From NCBI GenBank assembly GCA_003532515.1, contig DOEX01000148.1, positions 1 to 6,123 of the forward strand: 6,123 nucleotides of DNA, given 5' to 3'. Shown one piece after another: positions 1 through 6,123 of this stretch (positions are counted from its first letter, which is position 1; each line of letters starts with the position of its first letter). Made by a program: the position numbers and the translations under genes. Origin of the DNA: Anaerolineaceae bacterium. Its GTDB lineage: Bacteria > Chloroflexota > Anaerolineae > Anaerolineales > Anaerolineaceae. Below the pieces are notes generated by a model that worked only from the letters and a program-made list of their open reading frames with translations, did not search any database and was not told the DNA's origin.

Positions 1-2
1 CG

Positions 3-512
3 GGCAGGTTCGATGAAGACTTCATAGGAGCAAAACTGATCGTCCGATCCTCGCAATATTCCTATGAGCTGCCGATCTCAAGAGATCCCGAAATGCGCGT
101 AGACAAGCGCATGATGTCACTCGATCTGAAGCAAGGCACGCTGATTTATGGCGAACCGGGTTGGCGGGCTCCGCTCTCGGTAGCAGGGCGCGTTATGCTC
201 ACACTGGTACTGGAAGGGGCCGTCTTTTTTCTGTTCGGTTTGCGCGACAAAATGAGCTGGCTCGGCTTCTTCATTCTCAACCTGATTACCCACAGCCTGC
301 TGAGCAGCTTTCTGGTGCACCCAATCGAAGCCAAAGGGGACTTTTTTATGTTGGTCTCTTACAGCGTCGCAATCATATTGGTGGAAGCAGGATTCTATTA
401 CTTCACGTTAAGAGAGGTCGAACTGAGCCCCAAAATGCTTTTGTTTGCTTTAGTCGCCAATTTGGTTGGCTTTTTTCTGGGGAACTGGATCATGCCCCAC
501 TTCCCGGTATGA
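3..512 (+). CDS. Four-TM membrane protein, 3' part (5' end outside window)
   Basis: The frame is open from the left edge to the TGA at 510-512, giving 169 visible residues. An ATG at 93 could be a start, but the 30 codons before it read as sensible protein (Ile-Gly-Ala-Lys-Leu-Ile-Val-Arg, then Tyr-Glu-Leu-Pro-Ile-Ser-Arg-Asp-Pro-Glu) and no Shine-Dalgarno sequence precedes 93, so I treat 93 as internal. The first 58 or so visible residues are soluble. Then come four hydrophobic segments at about fragment residues 61-80, 85-105, 114-136 and 143-164, with short loops, ending in His-Phe-Pro-Val. Motifs such as EGAVFFLFGLRDK in TM1 and ANLVGFFLGNW in TM4 resemble, from memory, an unnamed membrane protein family found in Firmicutes; this was not checked. 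Function is unknown. A soluble outer part joined to a four-helix bundle would suit a sensing or envelope role, but that is speculation. The gene converges on comM. Confidence 0.75.
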   Translation, partial: GRFDEDFIGAKLIVRSSQYSYELPISRDPEMRVDKRMMSLDLKQGTLIYGEPGWRAPLSVAGRVMLTLVLEGAVFFLFGLRDKMSWLGFFILNLITHSLLSSFLVHPIEAKGDFFMLVSYSVAIILVEAGFYYFTLREVELSPKMLLFALVANLVGFFLGNWIMPHFPV

Positions 513-554
513 TTTTTTTCCAACTCTCAGAATCAGCACAAACTGCCTGTCAGT

Positions 555-591
555 TATAATGCGATAAGCAACAATTCGAGGAGAATCGATG
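555..591 (+). promoter_or_regulatory. TATAAT box, Shine-Dalgarno and ATG pointing into the 3' end of comM
   Basis: A perfect TATAAT lies at 555-560, GAGGAG at 578-583 and an ATG at 589-591, all correctly spaced for transcription and translation on the + strand. No convincing -35 hexamer is found 16-18 bases upstream. The reading frame from this ATG runs to a TGA at 760-762 (57 codons), but from 651 on it is antisense to the comM coding end and looks like a shadow frame rich in Ser, Arg and Ala. It may be a chance match, the surviving 5' end of a lost gene, or the promoter of an antisense transcript over comM. I do not call a gene here. Confidence 0.35.
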
Positions 592-600
592 AATGCATGT

Positions 601-613
601 CTGCCAGAGGCAG
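601..613. repeat. Short perfect inverted repeat after comM
   Basis: CTGCC, a 3-base spacer AGA, then GGCAG. It lies 38 bases beyond the comM stop codon. Neither strand has a T-run following the hairpin, so it is not a typical intrinsic terminator. It might still slow or protect the 3' end of the comM transcript. Arms of only 5 bp can arise by chance. Confidence 0.3.
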
Positions 614-650
614 GAGTGCTCATTTTATCGATCACATCGAGAAAAAGGGG

Positions 651-2171
651 TCATTCCTCTTCGTTTTGGCGGTATTGCAGAGCTTCGGCGAGGTGTTCTG
701 TTTTGATGGTGGGTTCGCCTGCCAGATCGGCAATGGTGCGGGCGAGCTTGAGCACGCGGTGATAACCCCGCGCGGTCAGGCGCAGCTGGCGCATGGCGGT
801 TTTCATCAAGCCTTCGCCAGCTGGGTCCAAAACGCAATATTGGCGGATTTCCTTGGGAGTCATATCGGCATTACTGACCAATTTGGTACCTGTAAAGCGC
901 TTGATCTGGATCTGGCGGGCAGCTTCAACCCGCTCGCGGATCGTCGCAGAGCTTTCTCCACTCCGTTTTTCGCTCAATTTTTGGTAGTCGACCCGCGGAA
1001 CCTGCAAGTGGATATCGATCCGGTCCAACAAAGGACCTGAAATGCGTTTTTGATAACTGCTGATGGCGGCAGGCGCGCAGGTACATTGACGCATGGTGTC
1101 ACCGAAATAACCACACGGGCAGGGGTTCATCGCACCAACCAGCATGAAATTCGCCGGAAATGTGAACGAGCCTTGGGCGCGGCTGATGGTCACAACTTTA
1201 TCTTCCAAGGGCTGCCGTAATACTTCAAGGATTCGTTTTCCGAATTCGGGCAATTCGTCCAAAAATAAGACACCCCGGTGAGCCAGAGAGATCTCACCTG
1301 GTTTGGGGATATGCCCTCCGCCCACCAGCCCAGCATGACTGATGGTGTGATGGGGAGAACGGAAAGGACGTTGACGGATGAGCGGTGTTGCGGCTGGCAG
1401 CTGATCGCTGATTGAATAAATGCGGGTCACTTCCAGAGATTCATCCAGGCTCATCGACGGCAAAATAGAGGTCATCGCCCTTGCCAACAGGGTTTTACCG
1501 GCTCCAGGCGAACCAGTCATAAGCACGTTATGCCCGCCGGCAGCTGCGACTTCCAAAGCGCGTTTGATATGCTCCTGCCCTTTGACTTCGCTGAAGTCAG
1601 TGGAAAGCATTTCAAATTCTGGTGCGCTGACATCTCCAGGCTGGAAAGGGGCGATCAAATTCTCACCGTTCAGGTGCTGCCAAAGCTGGTTGAGATTCTC
1701 AACCGGGTACACCTCAATCTCGGGGATCAAGGATGCTTCAGGCGCATCGATTGCGGGTACGTAAACCTTATGGTAGCCCTCACTGCGTGCCAAAGCGGCT
1801 GCGGCCAAAACGCCGCGAACATGCCTTACGGAGCCATCCAAAGAAAGCTCGCCAATGATGAGGGAATTATCAACCGCTTCCGGAGGGATTTGTTCGGCAG
1901 TGACCAAAACGCCTACCGCAATAGGCAGGTCAAAGAAGGGTCCTTCTTTTCGAACTGAAGCTGGAGCAAGGTTGACAGTCAGGGATTTGCGAGGGTAAAC
2001 CAAAAAAGCGTTTTTGATGGCGGAATAAACGCGCTCGCGGCTCTCCTTTACCGCCTCATCTGGCAGTCCAACGATTGCCATATGCGGTAACCCCTGCCCG
2101 TAATCGACTTCGATATCGATAAGGACGCCATCAAGCCCAATTACGGCGCATGAGAATACGTGTGCGAGCAT
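651..2171 (-). CDS. comM: ComM/YifB family Mg-chelatase-like AAA+ ATPase
   Basis: Complete, 506 residues, the usual length for the family. Three parts are visible: an N-terminal ChlI-like domain (about 20-140, with VGLPDEAVKESRERV at 34-48), a central AAA+ core (about 190-395) and the Mg-chelatase C-terminal domain (about 405-500). The core has Walker A GSPGAGKT at 220-227, Walker B VLFLDELPEF at 301-310, AMNPCPCG at 347-354 (sensor-1 region) and SGPLLDRIDIHL from 378. Cys351, Cys353, Cys363 and Cys365 form the CPCG...CTC cluster seen in the family and may bind metal. The C-terminal LRLTARGYHRVLKLARTIADL region is also typical. In Vibrio cholerae, ComM is a hexameric helicase that drives branch migration during natural transformation; the family also occurs in bacteria not known to be competent, so competence here is only possible. 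It acts in the cytoplasm. No Shine-Dalgarno sequence precedes the ATG at 2171. The gene is single, convergent with the membrane protein gene and divergent from the protease gene. Confidence 0.96.
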   Translation of the reverse strand: MLAHVFSCAVIGLDGVLIDIEVDYGQGLPHMAIVGLPDEAVKESRERVYSAIKNAFLVYPRKSLTVNLAPASVRKEGPFFDLPIAVGVLVTAEQIPPEAVDNSLIIGELSLDGSVRHVRGVLAAAALARSEGYHKVYVPAIDAPEASLIPEIEVYPVENLNQLWQHLNGENLIAPFQPGDVSAPEFEMLSTDFSEVKGQEHIKRALEVAAAGGHNVLMTGSPGAGKTLLARAMTSILPSMSLDESLEVTRIYSISDQLPAATPLIRQRPFRSPHHTISHAGLVGGGHIPKPGEISLAHRGVLFLDELPEFGKRILEVLRQPLEDKVVTISRAQGSFTFPANFMLVGAMNPCPCGYFGDTMRQCTCAPAAISSYQKRISGPLLDRIDIHLQVPRVDYQKLSEKRSGESSATIRERVEAARQIQIKRFTGTKLVSNADMTPKEIRQYCVLDPAGEGLMKTAMRQLRLTARGYHRVLKLARTIADLAGEPTIKTEHLAEALQYRQNEEE

Positions 2172-2182
2172 TGCACAAGTTT

Positions 2183-2188
2183 ATCATA
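2183..2188 (-). promoter_or_regulatory. Candidate -10 box for comM
   Basis: On the minus strand this reads TATGAT (5 of 6 to TATAAT), ending 11 bases before the comM ATG. A start site 6-7 bases downstream would leave a leader of only about five bases, consistent with the absence of a Shine-Dalgarno sequence. No good -35 hexamer is seen at the right distance, so the call rests on the -10 match and the position. Confidence 0.35.
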
Positions 2189-2290
2189 CAGGTTCTGCGA
2201 AACTGGTCGTTTTTACAAGCTCGGCAAATTTTCCGAAAAGAGAATTTGACAATTTTAGATGTGGAACATTCACCAGGAATTCGCAGTGAC

Positions 2291-2299
2291 TGATAAAAT
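2291..2299 (+). promoter_or_regulatory. Candidate extended -10 promoter for the C25 protease
   Basis: The bases read TGA-TAAAAT, an extended -10 (TGn) followed by a 5-of-6 match to TATAAT. Transcription would begin near 2306, giving a leader of roughly 38 bases before the ATG at 2344. The -35 region is poor, which extended -10 promoters tolerate. A perfect TTGACA at 2246-2251 is 42 bases upstream, too far to pair with it. Confidence 0.4.
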
Positions 2300-2333
2300 T
2301 CGTAGGGTGCCAGTTCGGCATGCCCATATTCCC

Positions 2334-2339
2334 AGGAGG
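2334..2339 (+). promoter_or_regulatory. Ribosome binding site that sets the protease start
   Basis: A perfect AGGAGG lies four bases before the ATG at 2344. An in-frame ATG at 2320 has no comparable site and would put this sequence inside the coding region. Starting at 2344 also gives a cleaner signal peptide with a short basic N-terminus. Confidence 0.8.
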
Positions 2340-2343
2340 CATA

Positions 2344-5300
2344 ATGCAAAACCGAAGGAAATCTTTAAACTCAAAACTCATTTTCATCAGTTTGTTCGTA
2401 GGATTCTTAGTCGTTGGGCTACTGGCGATGCCGGTTGCCGCACAAACCGGAATCGATCAGTGGCTGGCTTTCGGCCCAGAAACCGAAGGTGAAGTGCCCG
2501 AGGTGGTGTTGCTTTCCTCTTCTGCGCAAGCCATCGAGCTCCGGGCAATCCTTCCCGGGGCTCGTTTCGGAGAAACAACCATTTCTGGCCAGAGTTATTT
2601 GACCCTCAGTGGGGACGGCTACGTTGTTTCCGGCGAGGTGGGTGCTCCTGCTTTACCGGTATTTCGGCAAATGATCGAAGTGCCACTCGGTGCAGAGGTC
2701 AGCCTGGAATTGCTGGAAGCCAACACAAAATCCGTCAGCCTGGCAGGTCTTGGGCTGCAGGGGAAAATTGCCCCGATCCAACCATCCCAGCCAAAATGTG
2801 GCGATCCAATTGAGCCTTGTGGACCTTCTACGCAGATCTATGGGGGTGGTTTCTTCCCTAACGATCACCTCACAATAACCGATGATTACATTATGCGCGG
2901 ACACAGGATTGTGGTGGTTGAGATCAGACCGGTGCGCTATAACGCTTCGCTGGCTGAATTGGAAGTTACCTCCGAAATCACCTTCCGCTTGAAACTGGAT
3001 GGAAGTGATATGCCTCTCACCCTTTCGGAAGCTGACCGGCTCAATTCCACACCTTTCAACGATATTTTGCAACCAGTGGTGTTGAACTATAACCAGGGAC
3101 GCCCGGTGTCAATCCCCAAGACTGCTGAACGCATCCTGATCGTCACAGCGGAAATGTACCAGGCTGATCTGGCTGAATTTGTCACGTTGAAGGAAAACCA
3201 GGGTTTTTCGGTCGCAGTGGCTAACTTGACAACCGTTGGCGGGGATACCACCGCCGCAATTAAAAACTACATCAAAACCCAATATCTTGGTGCCTACCCG
3301 CCAGATTACGTGATTTTGGTTGGTGATTACATTTCCGGGAATCCGGCTGGCTCTATTACCAACTGGAATTTCCGCACCGATAGCGGATATCGTACAGATT
3401 TGCACTATTACACCATGGATAGTGAAACCGAATTTGTACCTGACATATTTGGTGGGCGATTCCCTGTGCGTACCGTCGCTCAGTTAAATGCAATGATCGA
3501 TAAATATCTTGCCTATCAGGATTTGAGCGGTGTTGAGCCCTGGATTAAAAAAGCAGAGTTTCTTGCATCCAACGATGGAAGTTATTACTGGATGGCAGAG
3601 GCATCTCATAATTATGTGATCGATAGCTATACCTTCCCTCAAGGTTACAACGGTATCTTTCCAAACAATCCTCAACCTGGTGGAGATAAGATCTATGCGA
3701 TCACATATGGTGGTGATGGCGCGGACGCAGTGGCATCCATGAATGATGATCGATCGTTCATTGTATATTCTGGCCATGGTGCTACAACATTTTGGGATGC
3801 ACCTCGAGTTAACCAAACTGACATTCGAAATATGACAGGTGAGGCGATCGCATACGTAGCTTCTCACGCCTGCATCACAGCAGATTTCAATACCGCTGAA
3901 TCTTTTGGAGATACTTGGGTGATTGAACCAGTAAATGGTGGGTTAACCTTTTTTGGTGCCAGTGATAATTCGTACTGGGACCAAGACGACCTGCTGGAAC
4001 GAATAATTTTTGACACACTTTATGATGACCCCGAATTGATTGATGTGCCCAGTGTGGGAAACATGACCCATGCAGGTTTACTGGCTGTTGACACGCAGCT
4101 TTCGATGGGTGATTATTATTGGGAAGAGTATCACATTTTTGGTGACCCGAGCCTTGTGATCACAATGGGTCCAAAATACCCGGATTTCCGCATCAACGCT
4201 GCCCCATCAGCCATCAAAACCTGCAATAATTCCAGCACGGATGCGATGATAGGTGTGACTTCGATCAACGAATACGTTACCCCCGTTAATCTGGCGGCTT
4301 CTGCACTGACGGGCTTCACAACAACTTTCGCCAATAATCCGGTCACTCCTCCGGGCTCAACCAGCGCCACCATTGAGGGCGATGGAACTGCCGGGACTGG
4401 CACGCAAACTTTGGTGATCACAGGAACTTCAGGCGATTTGATTCACACTGCTGAGATTGATCTTTCCATTTTCGCCCCAATCACCAGCAGTCCAGAACTG
4501 TTAACCCCGATAAACAACTCCAAGGACATCTCCCCGCTAACTTCATTCGCGTGGACGTCGGTGCCAAATACAGAAACCTATCGTCTGCAAGTTTCAACCA
4601 ATCCTGGTTTCAGCATGTTAGTGGTCGATCAGGCTGGGATTGTCGATACAAGTTACGCATTGACAGCAAGCCTTGCAACTGACACGCTATATTATTGGCG
4701 CGTGTATGCCGAGAATATCTGCGGCAACGCTATCAGCACCCAGACTTTCACCTTCCGCACCAGTCCTGGTCCGGGTGATTGTGGTGAGGGCACGGAAAAA
4801 CAGGTGATCTTCTTTGCTGATTTCGAGGGCGGTCTTGGTAGTTGGGAAAATCCGATCAATACCTTCAAATTTGATATAACCACTGTAAGAGCTTATTCAC
4901 CGGTTAACTCAGTTCTGGCCAGCGTGCCTGAAACGCAATCCGACCAACGATTGATCTCACCGGTAATGTCTATTCCAGACACTACGGAACCAGTTTCGTT
5001 GATCTTCTGGCATCGGTGGACGTTTGATAGCCCGAGCGCGTGCAAGGATGGCGCTATCCTGGAAGCCACAATTAATGGAGGCACAACGTGGGTCCAGGTG
5101 GAAAACTCAAACCTCCTTACCAATGCCTATAACGGTTCGATAAAGAGCGGCGAATTTAACCCATTGGCTGGCAGACAAGCATGGTGTTTTGGCACGGATG
5201 ACTGGGTTCGTACAGTCGTGCAGCTCACACCCTACAAAGGTAAAACCGTACAGTTCCGTTTCCGTTTAGGTACAGGTATCGGTGGGGCAGCTGAAGGCTG

Positions 5301-5388
5301 GTATATCGATGACGTTTCCCTGCAGACTTGTGTTGCAAACACTCAGACTTACGATCTTTACTTACCTGTTGTATTGACAGGGAACTAA
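2344..5388 (+). CDS. Secreted gingipain-type cysteine protease (peptidase C25), multidomain
   Basis: 1014 residues from the AGGAGG-preceded ATG. A signal peptide is clear: basic MQNRRKSLNSK, a hydrophobic core at about 12-30, and Val-Ala-Ala before Gln (cleavage near 33/34). Residues about 92-248 look like a C25 pro-domain (GGFFPNDHLTI, then RGHRIVVVEIRPVRYN). The catalytic domain spans about 262-609. It includes DYVILVGDY, the IFGGRFPVRT segment, the catalytic His478 in YSGHGATTFW and Cys510 in SHACITADF, with a spacing of 32 residues, close to the gingipain RgpB His211/Cys244 pair, and it closes with HIFGDPSLVI. There follow an Ig-like module (about 615-710), an FN3-like module (about 716-805, LYYWRVYAENICG) and a jelly-roll/MAM-like domain (about 821-996) starting FFADFEGGLGSW and ending GWYIDDVSLQTC. 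The protein ends in YDLYLPVVLTGN. It is probably exported by Sec as a zymogen and digests extracellular protein or processes surface proteins; Arg/Lys specificity cannot be assumed. Both catalytic residues are present, so it is probably active. Confidence 0.9.
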   Translation: MQNRRKSLNSKLIFISLFVGFLVVGLLAMPVAAQTGIDQWLAFGPETEGEVPEVVLLSSSAQAIELRAILPGARFGETTISGQSYLTLSGDGYVVSGEVGAPALPVFRQMIEVPLGAEVSLELLEANTKSVSLAGLGLQGKIAPIQPSQPKCGDPIEPCGPSTQIYGGGFFPNDHLTITDDYIMRGHRIVVVEIRPVRYNASLAELEVTSEITFRLKLDGSDMPLTLSEADRLNSTPFNDILQPVVLNYNQGRPVSIPKTAERILIVTAEMYQADLAEFVTLKENQGFSVAVANLTTVGGDTTAAIKNYIKTQYLGAYPPDYVILVGDYISGNPAGSITNWNFRTDSGYRTDLHYYTMDSETEFVPDIFGGRFPVRTVAQLNAMIDKYLAYQDLSGVEPWIKKAEFLASNDGSYYWMAEASHNYVIDSYTFPQGYNGIFPNNPQPGGDKIYAITYGGDGADAVASMNDDRSFIVYSGHGATTFWDAPRVNQTDIRNMTGEAIAYVASHACITADFNTAESFGDTWVIEPVNGGLTFFGASDNSYWDQDDLLERIIFDTLYDDPELIDVPSVGNMTHAGLLAVDTQLSMGDYYWEEYHIFGDPSLVITMGPKYPDFRINAAPSAIKTCNNSSTDAMIGVTSINEYVTPVNLAASALTGFTTTFANNPVTPPGSTSATIEGDGTAGTGTQTLVITGTSGDLIHTAEIDLSIFAPITSSPELLTPINNSKDISPLTSFAWTSVPNTETYRLQVSTNPGFSMLVVDQAGIVDTSYALTASLATDTLYYWRVYAENICGNAISTQTFTFRTSPGPGDCGEGTEKQVIFFADFEGGLGSWENPINTFKFDITTVRAYSPVNSVLASVPETQSDQRLISPVMSIPDTTEPVSLIFWHRWTFDSPSACKDGAILEATINGGTTWVQVENSNLLTNAYNGSIKSGEFNPLAGRQAWCFGTDDWVRTVVQLTPYKGKTVQFRFRLGTGIGGAAEGWYIDDVSLQTCVANTQTYDLYLPVVLTGN
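5350..5385 (+). other. C-terminal YLPVVL tail of the protease, possible surface-retention signal
   Basis: The last 12 residues, YDLYLPVVLTGN, follow directly after the final folded domain through a short linker (Val-Ala-Asn-Thr-Gln-Thr). From memory, many exported Chloroflexota proteins end in a similar aromatic/Leu-Pro-Leu-Val motif, often after a linker. It is too short and lacks the basic end for an LPXTG-type sortase signal, and it is not the Ig-like type IX domain of Bacteroidota gingipains. A role in retention or sorting is inference. Confidence 0.4.
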
Positions 5389-5408
5389 GTAAATCTGATC
5401 AACCTTTC

Positions 5409-5447
5409 AAAGCACTTCACCGTATTCATTGGTGAGGTGCTTTTTTA
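5409..5447 (+). terminator. Rho-independent terminator after the C25 protease
   Basis: The left arm AAAGCACTTCACC (5409-5421), a 9-base loop and the right arm GGTGAGGTGCTTT (5431-5443) form a 13-bp stem with one G-U wobble. The T-run continues from the arm as six T in all (5441-5446). It begins 20 bases after the protease stop codon. This ends the protease transcript and separates it from the lipoprotein gene. Confidence 0.92.
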
Positions 5448-5604
5448 TTAGTAAACCGAGGAAAACGAAAGGGGTAGCTAGGGAAGAGACCAGCCTGTTT
5501 CAAAAAAAGCATGCCAATGGAAACTTGACGGATATGGTCACCCTTAAACGGCAATAGAGACTTGTCCCTACATTTGGATTCTATTTCGGATCAAAAATCG
5601 CCGT
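5448..5604. other. Non-coding spacer with possible decayed repeat
   Basis: No reading frame with plausible start signals is seen. A near-palindrome at 5555-5570 reads TAGAGAC, TT, GTCCCTA (6 of 7 positions pair). Together with GGTCACCC at 5537-5544 it resembles, from memory, intergenic repeats built on GTAGGGACAAG and GGGTGACC units in environmental Chloroflexota genomes. A TTGACG at 5525-5530 has no -10 partner at the right distance. Confidence 0.3.
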
Positions 5605-5628
5605 TATAATCATGGGAACTTTGGATGG
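5605..5628 (+). promoter_or_regulatory. -10 box and ribosome binding site of the lipoprotein gene
   Basis: A perfect TATAAT at 5605-5610 and a GGATGG at 5623-5628 lie before the GTG at 5635, with six bases between GGATGG and the start codon. The predicted leader is about 18 bases. No clear -35 is found 16-18 bases upstream. The signals support GTG as the start. Confidence 0.5.
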
Positions 5629-5634
5629 TGTCAT

Positions 5635-6123
5635 GTGACGAAAACTGTATACCGCTATTTGATTTCCCTGGCAATGATTCTGATCTTATCCACGGCATGC
5701 GAACCGCTCGCACAGCCAGTTCAGTCCACTGTGACGGTTCCTGAAGCGGCTTTGCCAACGGAAACGCCTGAACCCACACCCATTCCTCCCATACCAACAC
5801 CCACCGAAGCACCCGTTAAAGTCTGGTTCGAACCTGCACTGCCCAACGACCTTTTGGAAAATGAACTGAAGGCTTTTGTGGAGCAATCTGGTGCTGAAAA
5901 AAAAGAATCATCATTGCAATTAACATTCAGTCCTGAAGGTGAACTTAGCCAATGGATTTTTGCCCTGGTAGCGCCATTCGCAACCGTGACAGATTCAGTT
6001 ACGACTGAAGAATTCCTCGATTTTTGGCAGAATGGGGCCTCTTTTCCAGCTACTGAGTTAGTGATGGAAAAGACTGCTTTTGCTGGTCTGAAAACTATGT
6101 ATGGTGAACCCGTAGGTAAGGTC
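5635..6123 (+). CDS. Putative lipoprotein, N-terminal part (3' end outside window)
   Basis: 163 codons are visible and the frame is open at the right edge. The start is GTG; an overlapping ATG at 5633 is followed at once by TGA, and the in-frame ATG at 5674 would leave too short a signal sequence. The N-terminus has Lys3 and Arg7, a hydrophobic core (about 9-18) and a lipobox LSTAC with the lipidated Cys22, fitting a type II signal peptide. Residues about 35-59 form a Pro/Thr/Glu-rich linker typical of Chloroflexota lipoproteins. A folded domain starts near residue 62 (VWFEPALPNDL). It contains ELSQWIFALVAPFATVTD (about 103-120), TTEEFLDFWQNG and TAFAGLKTMYGEPVGKV. The pattern Trp-x-x-Ala-Leu-Val-Ala-Pro-Phe-x-Thr-Val-x-Asp recalls, from memory, the N-terminal part of large CapA-like (poly-gamma-glutamate synthesis type) lipoproteins of this phylum; the defining metallophosphatase region would lie outside the window. 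Function is therefore open. Confidence 0.8.
   Translation, partial: MTKTVYRYLISLAMILILSTACEPLAQPVQSTVTVPEAALPTETPEPTPIPPIPTPTEAPVKVWFEPALPNDLLENELKAFVEQSGAEKKESSLQLTFSPEGELSQWIFALVAPFATVTDSVTTEEFLDFWQNGASFPATELVMEKTAFAGLKTMYGEPVGKV

Noticed and set aside
478..520. Terminator at the end of the membrane protein gene
   Set aside because: There is a run of seven T just after the stop, and GGGAA/TTCCC can pair within the coding end, but the stem is only about 5 bp with a long loop and does not abut the T-run.
161..559. Second + strand frame over the membrane protein gene
   Set aside because: It overlaps the frame with clear membrane segments and lacks hydrophobic or domain structure, so it is a shadow.
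597..1040. Long + strand open frame opposite the comM 3' half
   Set aside because: It lies antisense to a strongly supported gene with intact motifs and has no start signals of its own; it is a shadow frame. The same holds for + strand frames at 1420-1764 and 1530-1958.
2246..2251. Perfect TTGACA as the -35 of the protease promoter
   Set aside because: No acceptable -10 lies 16-18 bases downstream, and the good TAAAAT box is 42 bases away. It may be chance or a regulator site.
2320..2343. Earlier in-frame ATG for the C25 protease at 2320
   Set aside because: It lacks a Shine-Dalgarno sequence and would place the perfect AGGAGG inside the coding region; the ATG at 2344 is better placed.
5633..5638. 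ATG start for the lipoprotein at 5633
   Set aside because: The next codon in that frame is TGA; the GTG at 5635 opens the frame that carries the signal peptide.
1..6123. CRISPR array, tRNA or rRNA gene, transposase or phage gene
   Set aside because: No regularly spaced repeats, cloverleaf-like sequence or recognisable mobile-element protein was seen on either strand.

Overview
The window is about 6.1 kb at roughly 50% GC. It looks like chromosomal DNA of a Chloroflexota bacterium, probably an Anaerolineae-like lineage. This assignment is an inference from three things: a large secreted protease ending in a Tyr-Leu-Pro-Val-Val-Leu tail of the kind I recall from many Chloroflexota exported proteins, a lipoprotein with a long Pro/Thr-rich linker after its lipid-attachment cysteine, and the general codon style. 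No rRNA or other marker gene is present to confirm it.

Layout, left to right. (1) 3-512 (+) is the 3' part of a gene for an integral membrane protein with a soluble N-terminal part and four predicted membrane segments; its start lies outside the window. (2) 513-650 is a short convergent gap. It holds a TATAAT box, a Shine-Dalgarno sequence and an ATG that point into the 3' end of the next gene. (3) 651-2171 (-) is comM (yifB family), a complete AAA+ ATPase of the Mg-chelatase-like family. (4) 2172-2343 is a divergent promoter region. (5) 2344-5388 (+) is a 1014-residue secreted cysteine protease of the gingipain type (peptidase family C25). It has signal peptide, pro-domain, catalytic domain with the His/Cys dyad, two Ig/FN3-like modules and a jelly-roll-like C-terminal domain. 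(6) 5409-5447 is a strong intrinsic terminator. (7) 5448-5634 is non-coding and carries a possible decayed repeat and a promoter. (8) 5635-6123 (+) is the 5' part of a lipoprotein gene starting at GTG and running off the right edge.

The genes do not form one operon. comM is transcribed away from the protease, the protease has its own promoter-like sequence, start signal and terminator, and the lipoprotein has its own -10 box. The protease and the lipoprotein both act outside the membrane; ComM is cytoplasmic and acts on DNA. There are no tRNA or rRNA genes, no CRISPR array and no transposase. I see no clearly new multi-gene system. The most interesting items are the C25 protease without a Bacteroidota type IX secretion domain, its C-terminal tail, and the expression signals aimed into the 3' end of comM.
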